Origin: Ophioderma brevispina
Lineage: Eukaryota; Echinodermata; Ophiuroidea; Amphilepidida; Ophiodermatidae
Assembly (NCBI GenBank): GCA_023653785.1
Contig: JAMKCH010012716.1
Coordinates: 37,898-101,897 of the forward strand
Direction of reading: 5' to 3'
Length of the DNA: 64,000 bases
A program made the position numbers and the translations under genes. Of the stretch, positions 46,980 to 57,887 are shown in pieces; within the stretch, counting starts at the first letter, position 1, and every line of letters starts with the position of its first letter. Below the pieces are notes generated by a model that saw nothing but the letters and a program-made list of their open reading frames with translations, did no database searches and was not told where the DNA came from.

Positions 46980-47880
46980 TTGTTGTATCTCCTGCCCAAA
47001 GACATTGGCCCAATTGCAGCAAACTTAATCAAAAACCACTGGCCCAAGTTCTTATGTGGTGTACTTTGATTGTGGAGAGGTCATGTGTCCAATTAAAGCG
47101 GCATTGAAAATCTATCCATTCATTATCTGCCACAAATCAATTGCTACCATCCTAAACTTGTGAGTATAACAACTGACCCAAGCTATGTGTACACAGATGG
47201 GGTCAAAGGTTATTTGGGGTTAAAGGATATTCTGCTGTCATTTTGGTTAGTTTTTGTTTTGTAATTTGTTATCCCCAGCCCAATCCTGGCATTTGCCGCC
47301 AACTTGATCAGAACCACAACTGGCCCAAGGTTCTTATGTTTGTGTACTTTGATTGTGGTGAGAGGTCATGTGGTCCAATTAAAGCGGCATTGAAAATCTA
47401 TCCATTCATTTATCTGCCACAAATCAAATTGCTACCATCACTACTAAACTGGTGTTATAAGCCTACCCAAGCTAGGTTGTACCAGATTGGGGTCAAAGGT
47501 TATATGGGTGGATTAAAGGACATTCTGGCATTTTTTGGTTGTTTTTTGTTTTGTAAGTTGTTATCATCCCAGCCCAAATGGCCTGGCATTTGCAGCCAAC
47601 TTGATCAGAACCACAACTGGCCCAAGGTTTTTCACTTGTGTGTACTCCGTTATTATAGAGGTCATATGGACCGTTTAAAGGGCTTCGTTTAAAATCTTAT
47701 ACATTCATTTTCCTGCCACAAATCCAATGCTACGATCATCAAATTTGGTCAGTAAAGCACTGACCCCGGACATATGAGGTACACAGATTGGGGTCAAAGG
47801 TTTGGGATGGATTAATGGAATTCTGTCATTTTGGATAAAGTTTGTGAATTTGTATCCATAGTCCTCTTAATGCTTTGGCC
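46980..47880. repeat. three tandem ~295-bp units
   Basis: Units start near 46,990, 47,277 and 47,573, each with GCCAACTTGATCAGAACCAC-like sequence. AAGGTTCTTATGT, CCAATTAAAGCGGCATTGA, CATTCATTTATCTGCCACAA and GGGGTCAAAGGTTAT follow. Divergence is moderate (many small indels). A fourth, shorter start stands at 47,878. Confidence 0.85.
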
Positions 47881-48560
47881 AATTGCAGCCAAATTGCTGC
47901 TCAGAACCACTACTGGCACAAGGTTTTTATGCGATGGGGTCAAAGAGGTCAAATCAATGTCAAAACACTCGAAATGCTTGTATGGTCATGAAACTTGGTG
48001 GGCGAGGTCAACATTCAGTGTTGAAAATTTTGACGTTCTGGGCCAAGGTTCGCCCTATGGGTGTCAAAGGGTATGATGGCCAATTAAAGGGATGTTCTTT
48101 GATGCAAATGAGCTAATTTTTCAAATTACTAAACATGTGGTAGGATGATGAAATTTTGTTTTGGAGTGCCAACAATTTTGAAGGTCATTTCAAGGTCATC
48201 GAAGATCAAATCAATACACATAGTTGTATGGTTATGAAACGTGGTTGGTGTAGTCAACATTTGATACCAAAACCTGTCAAGGTTATTTCGAGGTCATCTG
48301 AGGTCAATCTAGGTCAAATCAATGTCAAAGCACTGAAAATGCTTGTATGGTCATGAAACTTGGGGGCTAGGTCAACATTAAAGTTCTTATGTGGTGTAGT
48401 CAAAGGGGTCAGAGTATGTGGGCCAATTAAAGGGACATTCTTTGATGCAAATGAGCTAATTTTTCAAATTACTAAACATGTGGTAGGATGATGAAACTTG
48501 GCGGGTGTGGTCAACATTCAAGGGTAATCAAAGGGGTCAAATGGTATTGGGCAAATTAAA
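47880..48560. repeat. diverged half-site repeats
   Basis: Mixed units reuse GTCATGAAACTTGGTGGG, GGTCAACATTCAGTG, AAGGTCATTTCAAGGTCAT and GCAAATGAGCTAATTTTTC. The last two types each occur at least twice (48,178; 48,107 and 48,448). This is an older relative of the array at 44.4 kb. Confidence 0.75.
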
Positions 48561-48599
48561 GGGGTTTTTTTTTTTTTTAAAAATGTGTGAAATTGATTT

Positions 48600-49062
48600 C
48601 TGAATTTTTTGTAAAGTATTTTTGACTCAGACCAGAAGTGACCCCTTAAGACTTCGATCCTCATGCCGATGCACTAGTTGGAAAGGGTATGAAGCTGCTC
48701 ATATACAGAGTCACATGAAAATGCATCGTTTCACATAGCAGGCATGGATTTTTGAAGATTTTATATTAACACCGGAAATTCCCCTTTAATGACATTGACC
48801 CCCATGCCGAGCACATCTTTGGTGAAGGGTCTCAGGCTGCTTCATATGCATGAGTCACGTGACCATACTACGTTGCATATATAGCAGATAGGAATTTTTG
48901 AAAATTTTTCACATTCAGACCGGAAAGGGACAGTTAATGAACCCCAGATTGACCTCTCGACCCATCACTTTTGTGAAGGGTCTCAGCTGCATTCACTACA
49001 TGATCCGTTATATGCAATGTAATCTGCCATTTGTGGGCGGCCATTTTCAAAATGGCCGCCAA
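48600..49062. repeat. three diverged ~150-bp units ending in a palindrome
   Basis: Units around 48,610, 48,765 and 48,912 share a GACC(G)GAA start. They then share GACCCCCATGCCGA-like, GAAGGGTCTCAGGCTGC-like and CATGAGTCACGTGA-like blocks. The third unit leads into the palindrome GGCGGCCATTTT-C-AAAATGGCCGCC (49,036-49,060). Confidence 0.65.
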
Positions 49063-49710
49063 AATATGTTCCGCCCTCTATCTCGAGGTACACCTCTACT
49101 TATTTTTTTTTATACCCAGTGATGCCAAATCAACAGCGAAACCTTATTCGCGGTGTTGTGGTCACGGGGGAGCTGTTATTGACTATACTATGTTGCTATA
49201 TTCGCATATGTACGAGTCCGTCCATCAAGAAATAGTGCCGCGCGTAATTTACCGGAGGTATTCGGATTTTGAGCTCAGTTAAAACACATCCAACACAGCC
49301 TAAGTTACTGGCCGTGTGAACGTTCTTTTTAATATATACTTATAGTCTCTTCTTTTTGTAATATATTTATTAAGCCTATACAAAATCTATGCCCATTGTT
49401 GGTATCCCTAACATTCTATTTTAACTTTGAAGAATACTGAATTCACCTTTCACCCGAAGAAATGCATTCTGTGACACCACGGTTTTTTAATAGACCGGCT
49501 TGCAACACAACATTAACCGTAACGCGTTGCATCAGCCGACAGACTTTTACATTTGCTCGTTACGATCTCTTTTGATTCAAAGGAGAAGATACAATCATGG
49601 CAGGTGTCCATATGTTTTGAAATTTTTATAATTTAAATAATCCCTCCCAAACAATGATAGACAGTGGTTTCTACGAGCGATTCCTATTGTTGGTATTGTT
49701 TTTTGTACTG

Positions 49711-49766
49711 GCCACTATTTTTGCGGAAAAACAGGACTAAAGGCTGTGTTCCGCAAAAATAGTGGC
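49711..49766. repeat. 18-bp perfect stem hairpin
   Basis: GCCACTATTTTTGCGGAA and TTCCGCAAAAATAGTGGC pair without mismatch around a 20-base loop. It could be a tiny MITE or a transcribed hairpin. Confidence 0.85.
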
Positions 49767-49976
49767 AGTGAGAATGTAAAATATGACTTTCTAAACCCCC
49801 TAAAATAATACGATGAAGATGTAAATTACTTTACACGACAAAGATCTCTATACTTTTTATGCTCATCATAAATACATAAATACTATAATGTTCATTTTAA
49901 ATGCTCATGTTTTGGATCCAAGTTGAAACTTTGGAGAGTTCCCACTGGTGCATACCAATGACGTTGTGGTTGTCAT

Positions 49977-50210
49977 TTGGCCATTCATAAAATAAAACCC
50001 GCTTCGTCGCAAGTCGTAAATGCTCCAGAAATCTGGCGTTCTCTGACATTTATTCCAAAGCCACTCGGCAAAGTTTGCCTTCTTCTGAAGTCAATCGTGC
50101 CTGAATTTGATGACGAATGCGCATTCTGTATGGAAGTTCCAGATACATTTGTTATTTGGTTGAAGGATGAACGGGAGAATCCCAATCCATTTCTTTCTTC
50201 TTGGCAGTAG
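49977..50210 (+). other. unrecognised 77-codon ORF
   Basis: The frame reads IKPASSQVVNAPEIWRSL, FIPKPLGKVCLLLKSIVPEF and DDECAFCMEVPDTFVIWL, ending FLSSWQ and a stop. The composition looks protein-like (no low complexity, hydrophobic pattern, mixed charge) but I recognise no family, no splice acceptor and no neighbour. It could be a last exon or chance. Confidence 0.2.
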
Positions 50211-50731
50211 TTTCCCTTACCTGTAATCGGGACGGATGAACTGCATCATGGTTTTGTCAGTTTGTCACCTTAATTGTTCCGAATTTGGGTCCATTTCTCG
50301 ATATTTCTTCACATAAGCCCAGATGGGCGTTTAGATGGCGGATCCCTGTCGGTAAAGGCTTCCTAAAGCAACTTGAGTAGCATGTACGCTGTTTCATTCA
50401 ATTTTGTTTGTCCCAACGAACACTCTTTGGCTGAGTTGCAAGCTGCACCATGTTGCTAATTTTTGTTTGTGAATGTATTTGACCATTGAAGAATGGTCTA
50501 ATTCTTCAATTATTATTAGTTCATATAACATTCAAACATGAAATTATAGCTGATTGAAGTGATCGTTGTTATTTGCATAAATAAAGCAATCTTCTTTGAA
50601 AAACGGAAGGGGTTGAATATAATTCACCGTTTTGTGCTTCTTTGCGTAATAATAATTATCATGAAGCAAATCAAAGTTATATTTTATTCCCGCCGAGCGC
50701 GTTCACACTCTCGAGTCATAATATTTTCAAT

Positions 50732-51007
50732 TCATGGAGTAAACCTTTTGTAAAAATTCCCTCGGATCTGCCCCTGTTTTAAGTAATTTTCAATGGTTCT
50801 TCTGGCGTTTTGTTCTGAATTCTGATTTCCTGGCTGAATGCTTTTGAATTGTGCGGCAACCATGCAGATCACTGTACATTCTGCAGGATGGAACCCTTGT
50901 TTTCTGTTCCAGAAATTTGGCCACAACTGCCACCTCTCCCCTGGAACTCTTCCTGGTTTTACAGAATGTAAACATCGTGGAGTGATTTCATTGATGGTCC
51001 TTTTCAT
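50732..51007 (-). other. unrecognised 91-codon ORF
   Basis: The - strand frame contains INEITPRCLHSVKPGRVPG, RWQLWPNFWNRKQGFHPAE and ENYLKQGQIRGNFYKRF. It is basic and Trp-rich and could be a transposon or exon fragment, but no motif decides it. Confidence 0.2.
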
Positions 51008-51429
51008 TATGTCAATTTTTTCATGCCATTATGTCCCTTTAAAAAGGCATCGCGACAAGGGACAAAAGATGAGGCGTTTATTTTGAATAAATGCAACGAC
51101 GTTTTAAGTCGGGTTGGGATTTATATTCAAAACGAAAGATGGTAGAAATCTCAATAATAGGGAGTACAGAAAATCTGGTTTAAGTAAAAACGACTGTTTG
51201 AAGTCTTTCGATGCTTAAATATTAAGGAAATGAATGGGTTTTTGCTAAGATATCTTCGGAAAGGTTTATAATTTTGGGAGGGTACAGAGATATGGGAAAG
51301 GTAATGAATTATATGTTATTTTGATCGACACTGATCTTGATTCTCAGTTTAAGGAGGTAAAGGAAAGATTTATTACGGGAGATATTATAGTTTGTGATCA
51401 TAGCTTAGATTTTTAAACCCTAAATAATT

Positions 51430-51710
51430 TACTTAGCACCCACACAACAATTGTTATGTGGACTATGAACTCTACATGAGAACTCTACATAATCAGATAA
51501 TTGTTATGTGAACCCGACAGAACAAGTTTGTGACCTATGAACTCTACATAACTGTTATGTGAACTATGACCCTACATACAATTGTGCACTATGAACCCTA
51601 CATAAGGACTTATGTGAACTCTACATAACTGTTATGTGAACCTCGCATAACTTATGTGAAGTATCAACTCTACGAAACTATTGTGTGAACCCTACATAAG
51701 TTGCAGACCT
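51430..51710. repeat. degenerate CTACATAA/GTTATGTG repeats
   Basis: About eight loose repeats of GAACTCTACATAA and ACTGTTATGTGAAC, which are also partly inverted relative to one another. A small array of the TTTGACCT type (GACCTTTGACCTTCA, CCTTTGACCTCTACC) follows. Confidence 0.7.
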
Positions 51711-53087
51711 TTGACCTTCAACCTGTCCTTTGACCTCTACCCTTTGACTCTTACTTCATTTTACCCCATAATTTCAAAAATTTCAAAAAACAAAAAATAT
51801 ATTTATTTTTTTTATTGAATTTTATTGATTTAAGAGAGTTTTAATGATAATTGGATAAGATTTAAGAAGATTATTTGTAAAATATCTAATGTCTAGGTCC
51901 CAGGTACTGTACTTTCCTAACTACTGTCCTCGTGTCTCTAGCTTGGATCTTATCGTTTATCCGAAAAGGAAACGGAGATGGACAAAATCAAGGAAAAGGT
52001 TTTGATAAACCCTGACCTAACAACTTGGTGCATGGCCAAAAATCACTTGAACCTTTTTTGAGTCATTTCAGTGTAGGCCTATAAAGGTGTGTTTAATAGC
52101 TTTTAGAACGGTGTTATTGACGGAGTGTTTGATAGAGGTGTAGGTGGTAGTTCCATGTGGCATATGTTAAAGATATCTGAACTTTGTACATTCAGTAAAG
52201 GAAATGATTCAATACAGAATTGAGTTGGGTGCTGGTTCAATCCTCAGCGGGATCACTTACTGGGGTTGGATTCTAAATTCTGGATTTATTCTGTATACCC
52301 TTGATTAGGCCCTAGAGCTCTGCATGCAATTACCCATGGTTTCGTTTGGACTTGGCAAATGAACTATGGAAAATCTCATCCTTCGGTGAGGAACTTAAGC
52401 CAGCGGTCCATGTACCGAGAGTCATACATGTATTATGGCTAGCACAGTCAGTTTTCATAAGTAGGACGAAAATCCACGACTGTTTCAAGCCGTCATGGTC
52501 AGTTTCGAGGGATATATCGCTGGCAGATTGGTTGATTACTGTTGCGTATACCTTTGATAACTTATTTCTCTAAATTGTAAAAAATGTTTTAGAATGTTTT
52601 GATATTTTAATAGGTTCATTCGTTTATTCTTACAACTCAGTGGATTAGTCAAGAAATTGAAATTCTCATAGACCAGGAGTATAGCGGTGATTGCATCAGT
52701 GTTCACCAATAAGGATTTATTCGATCATTTTTACAAGCTAGCTACTAAATCTACTTGAATAAAACAATGTTTACAAAAGTAGTCCCTGCAGCATTTGGTG
52801 TACATTTGGGCTAAAGATTACTTTAGACATACAAACAAGTACAAAATGACAAATCGCTCACTTATAGATTTCGCTTTTTATCAAAATATTCGGCAAATTG
52901 CCTCTAATATGCAGCATCAGAAATAAACTCTTTGGCTGTAGGATACTGAATTGAGATAGAATGGTTGCTAAATTCCATTCACCATATTAAAGGCCTATAC
53001 TGTTGTAGACCGATAATACATCTATCTTGACAGCGCCTAAAGTGAACTTTTTAACCGGGATAATTGGTAATTCCCTTGGCCAAAAGG

Positions 53088-53240
53088 AGATCCCCTGGAG
53101 CCATAGTCCGGGCGCCATAGACGACACGGAATAAAGCATGAAACTAATGTTGCGTGAAGAGTCGCTGAATCGAGTGCCTTATTCTTCACCGTTGCAGGCG
53201 GACTATGAGTTCCGGGGGACTATAAATTATCTCCTGCCAT
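53088..53240 (-). repeat. dispersed MITE-like repeat, copy 1
   Basis: Its reverse complement matches 60,773-60,918: GGCAGGAGATAATTTATAGT, CTCTTCACGCAACATTAGTT, TTTATTCCGTGTCGTCTATG and CCCGGACTATGG. The termini are imperfect inverted repeats. Confidence 0.8.
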
Positions 53241-53942
53241 GTGAATATGTTTTCATTGTTGCTTGAAAATTGTGGGAACGCTCCAACTTGATTCAACGTA
53301 TTTTGTGTGTGGAGTAGAAATTGTCGTAGTTTCAATTAACTTTTGGACAAATTTGCCAGACATTGTCTGAAATTCATAAATTTGGAAAAAGGTTTTTGGG
53401 GCAAACTGTATAAACATCCTTAAAAAAAAACCAAACTCCAAATTAGGAAAATATATTTGTGGTTCTTCGCAAGCGCCCATAACTGGATAGAGAGCACTCT
53501 ACTGTACATATATTAATCCGGGAAAAAATTTATAAAGTTGCATGTTTATAGGGGCATTTAGTGATCCACAATCCGGACAGAAATTTACGTCACTTTACCA
53601 ATGGGATCCGGATACGAACATAAGCTAATGATACAAAAGGGCATCATATCCGAATTTTAAAAAAATGGGAATAAAGCTTTTTTCGAGGATATCTGTTGAA
53701 GCATAAAAAGAAAGAGTGCTAGAATTACGAAATCCTCTTAACCTTAATGTTACATTCAAAATGCAGACGATAAAAATATTCGTAAACTTGTTAAAGTGCA
53801 TTTCGTGATGCTAGTACTGTTTATGGTTCACTAGATGTCCCGTAGAAAAGTTTATTCCCAAAATCTCAGTTGATTCTGATCTTGCGTTTTTGGTGTTATG
53901 AGCAAATGCTTGTGTCCAAGTGTCTCATAGGCCACTGTTCTG

Positions 53943-54289
53943 TACAATGTAAAAAATGGTGTCTTCGCAAAAGACACTTAATGTGTCATCAATTTTGAGA
54001 TATGTATCTATTTAGACACAAAGTCATGTCTAATGCAAGACATGTTCAAATGTCACATCTCTTTACAAGACACTAATTCACAAGTCTCGTTTTTATGCAA
54101 GACACATGGGTTTTGTAAGACGTGTCTTTTGTCATCAATTGGGAGACATGTCTGGCTGGAAGACGTGTCTTTATGTCTTAGATTATGTCTTCATTGGTTT
54201 TATTTTCTTTTATTTCTATTGTTGAAGACATGTCTATTACCAAGACATGTCTTACATTATGACGCCAAGACACCATTTTTACAGTGTAT
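53943..54289. mobile_element. MITE with AAGACATGTCTT internal repeats
   Basis: The ends TACAATGTAAAAAATGGTGT and, inverted, TACACTGTAAAAATGGTGTC are terminal repeats with TA at the border. The inside carries many copies of AAGACATGTCTT and parts of it, on both strands, so the whole element can fold. Confidence 0.8.
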
Positions 54290-54689
54290 AATAGACACAC
54301 TGACCAGAAGTATTGCAACATGCAGAAAAATATTTATGATCACAAATTCAAAGAAACCCAACTCTTAAAAATGTACCTAAATGTTATGTGGTCCAAGCAC
54401 TCAATTAACAATTTTAATTAATGTTGTGAAAAGGGACAAAGTAGGATTTGCAAATACATTACGCAAAATTAGTGCGTTTCGCTATCCATAGTCTCTTCCC
54501 CTAAATACCTCAAAAGTTAAGATTTTTATATCATCTGAACAGTTGGGCAAGGTGTACATGATGTGTGGCCATCTTATCGAGATTTGATGTATTCTGGAAG
54601 ACATTCGTAATTTTGTATTTTCTGTATTAATTAATCATGTTTATCATTGAGAGCATATCAGGCTTGGCCTCCCCAACCCGGCATTAATT

Positions 54690-54800
54690 GGTAGCGGACA
54701 AGATAGCTCAATCAGGTAAGCGCTCGACTAGTTATGCGTGCCTCCCTAGTGCTCTCAGTTGAATCATTTTCTGTGTCATGCGAGTGTACCGTTTTACGTG
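54690..54800 (+). mobile_element. SINE head fragment
   Basis: ACAAGATAGCTCAATCAGGT followed by AAGCGCTCGACTAG resembles an A box and anticodon arm of a tRNA-derived SINE. A weak B box (AGTTGAATCAT) follows at about 54,757. The matching tail may be the one at 55,480-55,540. Confidence 0.4.
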
Positions 54801-55479
54801 GATTAGCTGCACTAGTTAGCCAAAACCCGTATCCACAAGTTGGAGGCCAGTATTTCCTATAGCGACTCTAATGAGACTACGAGTAGTGACGAACTTTTCC
54901 TTATACCTACGGAGTTTGAGTGGCTGACGAAGCAATTTTATCCGTAGATTTTGGACTATAAAAAGGATACAAAGGCCGCTGAATGACTTGGCTTTAAGCA
55001 GAAGTCTTAAGTATGCGTCATGTGCATATAGTGTAAATGGTTTCGGAAAATGTGAGATTACAAACCGCAAGAGAAACAGGGAGGCGGACTGCCATTGAAA
55101 TTGTACAGGGCATTTGCCTCCAATTCCAGAATGGGGGGGATAGCAGCTTAAGCGCGAACCGTCCGCCAGGAAAACCAAACTGGAAAAAATGCGACGTGAG
55201 GCTTGCACAAGAACTACGCTCGACTCCAGTGTATGCTCATCCAGCGTATAGGCGTGCCTTCGAGCCCTGGGAGATTCAGCTATCTTGTAATTTCCCTGAC
55301 AAAAAATTAACCGCTTAGTTGCCCCGATTTACCCTGTCGATATTTGGGAAGCTGGTCCCGGCCGCGATGGGTTCTCGATGTTGTTTGCTGATAAGGGAAA
55401 AGCGCTGATCCCGATCTTCTGCATCCCTTGACATGATGCTAAATGGTTTTGGTACTGGTTGGGGCCACAGTGATCATCG

Positions 55480-55540
55480 ACCATTTGTGAAAAGCGCTTA
55501 AGGCCAATAGCATAAGGCGCTATATAAATCTCTGCTATAT
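55480..55540 (+). mobile_element. SINE 3' tail
   Basis: GTGAAAAGCGCTTAAGG...AAGGCGCTATATAAATC is the typical 3' tail of invertebrate tRNA-derived SINEs (compare the tail of the copy at 62.2 kb). The 500 bases between it and the head at 54.7 kb hold no sequence I recognise; they may be insertion or old body. Confidence 0.5.
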
Positions 55541-56071
55541 TAGATTATGTTAAATTATTAATGAAAACATCAGATTTTTTACATCATCCTTTTCTTGGAC
55601 ATACAAAAAATAAATACCAAAATAATGTACATTTATATACAACACCTCTAATTACCCCCTACCCTACTGCTAGGTATTTGTTAACATTGGTGACAGTGAC
55701 CACTCCCTAAGTTGATCACTTAAAAAAGCTCGAATTTGCCCAAAATGCTGCAATTTTGCAGCTAGATATCATTGTTAGGGTTCTGTTAAAGGAGAATATG
55801 TAAAATCAGAAGTGTTAACCCTTTTACTCAGATTTTCAGGCCGATTTCATATCTCTTTCTGCAGGAGAAATGGCCGGTACTTCTACAAGTCATCCGTGCT
55901 GGGCGGTGAAATTTGTCGGATGCCGATTTCCCACCGGGAACCCTTGGCAATTTTCCATGCCTGGGAGCTGACAAACTGAAGATCCTCTGAGAAAAAGAAC
56001 CTCAATTTTAAAGGAAGGCGCCAGTCGAAATGATAGCGAATACTGAAGTTTCTTGAGGTGTGGTACATGTA

Positions 56072-56286
56072 CGTGTTATGTATAGGATAAGGCATTAGAG
56101 GAGTGCATTCGTGGGGATCTAATTTGCATGCTTGGAGCCAATTAATAAATAACATTGCATTAGCGGGGCCACTGTGAGCACACAGTGGCCCCGCTTATCC
56201 ATTATTACTTTAATTAATGTTTTTGTGTTTTTTATTATTATATTACTTTATGCACTCCACTAATGCCTTATCTGTCATAACCACAT
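56072..56286. repeat. foldback repeat with perfect central hairpin
   Basis: The outer arms GTGTTATGTATAGGATAAGG-CATTAGAGGAGTGCAT and ATGCACTCCACTAATGCCTT-ATCTGTCATAAC are inverted copies. At the centre AGCGGGGCCACTGTG and CACAGTGGCCCCGCT (56,162-56,195) pair perfectly over 15 bases with a 4-base loop. Confidence 0.8.
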
Positions 56287-57559
56287 GAGCATTCATTTTA
56301 TCCACCATCAAAACATAAATACAAATTAATAAATCTTTTCTGATATATTTGGATCACTTTTTAAACATTTAAACTAAATAGTGTAGTTCTACGACTTTCC
56401 ACAACACTGGTTGACTTGCATAAAGCAGCACATTTGATAGAGGGTGAAAAGTTTACACATGAGGAATTCATTGAAACTTCGATGAGTTACAAGCTCAAAA
56501 ATAGGTTAGCTTTTGACATAATTGCCATGATTACAATGGAACGATTTTGGATGAATAAGCGCAGTCGATTTGCATGTCGATAATTATTCATTAAGTTCTT
56601 GATGTATCCCATCTATTTGTATAGGTCTAAATCTGGGGTTAGTAACACCGCAGATTTTAAAATAGACAATTGGGAGGCCTACTTGCCGCTAAAGTTGCTT
56701 GTTTTTTTAACACCATAGAATAAGATTTCTATTTTAAGGTATACATACTCTGTAATGAGTGTCAATCTGATTCTTTCCCCCTTCGTAAAGCCACATAACC
56801 TTGGAGGTTGTGGTAATGAACGTTCTGGCCTTGGTATATTTTCATTACCATTGCAAGTGAACTGTTCAATCGCTTTCACTTGAGGGAAGTAAGTCATGCG
56901 TGCTGGAGTGCATTATTAAATTATATTGTTTAATAATGCCGACGCTTGATAATGCATCCCCTGATAATGGCACGCGTGCATATTAAATGCGTGTCAATAA
57001 TGCACGCATGAATATTCAAATTTGGGGCAAGCGTGCATTCGCGAATATAATTTTACGCGAAAACAAAAGAAAAACTACTCGAAAATAATGCGCTAGTGGT
57101 TTATATTACCTGATTAGTAGAGTATAGATGAGGTGACATGACATCATCAACGCGGCAACGAACAAAGCACGGCCCGGCAGTATTGCGTGGTTTTAAAATT
57201 CGTGCTCAATCAGACGTGATAAAGCTATTGAAATGCTGTAACTGTATTCCGCATTTTCTTCGCACCTCTAACATGTCAGGAGACCATGGTGCTTAACTTG
57301 TGTTTGTAAACATTGATTCACCTCAATCTATTAGGCAGTTTTATTTAAGGTGTAACAGAATGTGTTAACAATCAAAACACTTTCCTTTAATTCAATGTCA
57401 TTTTTTGAGTACTTCATAACAAAAATCATACTCGTGGTAAATATCTACGCTACAATTACAACCCTGGAGCTAAACAATCCAAAAATACTTCAATATAAAA
57501 CAAAATTAAAAACATAAAAGATGTTTAGAAGTCTTAAACGAGCACCATTTGGTCACCCG

Positions 57560-57690
57560 AGATGGTCTGGGAGAACGGGGGAAGGTAGGGGGTGGGGTAG
57601 TGGAGGGGAGGGTTGGTTGGGGGGTGTTTGAGGTGGGGAGGTAAGATGGGCATGTGGGGGGGGGGGTGTTGTGGGTTAGAGTGGAGCGTA
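57560..57690 (+). repeat. G-rich tract
   Basis: Repeated GGGG and GGG runs (GGTAGGGGGTGGGGTAGTGG, then more) could form G-quadruplexes on the + strand. It lies 50-180 bases past the stop of the NOX4-like gene, thus in its 3' UTR or flank as C-rich RNA. Confidence 0.8.
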
Positions 57691-57739
57691 GTGGTGAGGA
57701 AAGAGCCTTTCTTCTCTGTTATATATAAATACAGACTTT

Positions 57740-57887
57740 TTACAAAAATAAATCGCTTTTTAAAATCAGCTGCAATTTTTCTTTGTTGAAGTGAAGCTTT
57801 AGTTGTTCCCGTTTGATGCGCATTGCCACAGTCGTGTACTCTCTGGACAGCTTACGAGGTCCGCACACAAAAACACCTATGTCAGTT
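57740..57887 (-). CDS. NOX4: NOX4-like terminal exon
   Basis: The acceptor is TTTTGTTTTTCAG. The reading is TDIGVFVCGPRKLS, then EYTTVAMRIKREQLKLHFNKEKL, then about ten more residues to a TAA stop. Gly-Val-Phe-x-Cys-Gly-Pro is the conserved NADPH-site Cys block, and Phe-Asn-Lys-Glu is the conserved C-terminal motif of NOX proteins. The family normally stops at a Phe two residues after NKE. Here that Phe is Leu and the frame runs on. The G-rich tract at 57,560-57,690 lies just downstream in the 3' flank. Confidence 0.88.

Noticed and set aside
54816..55318. Overlapping frames of 130 (-) and 93 (+) codons
   Set aside because: No known motif in either, and they lie between SINE head and tail pieces.
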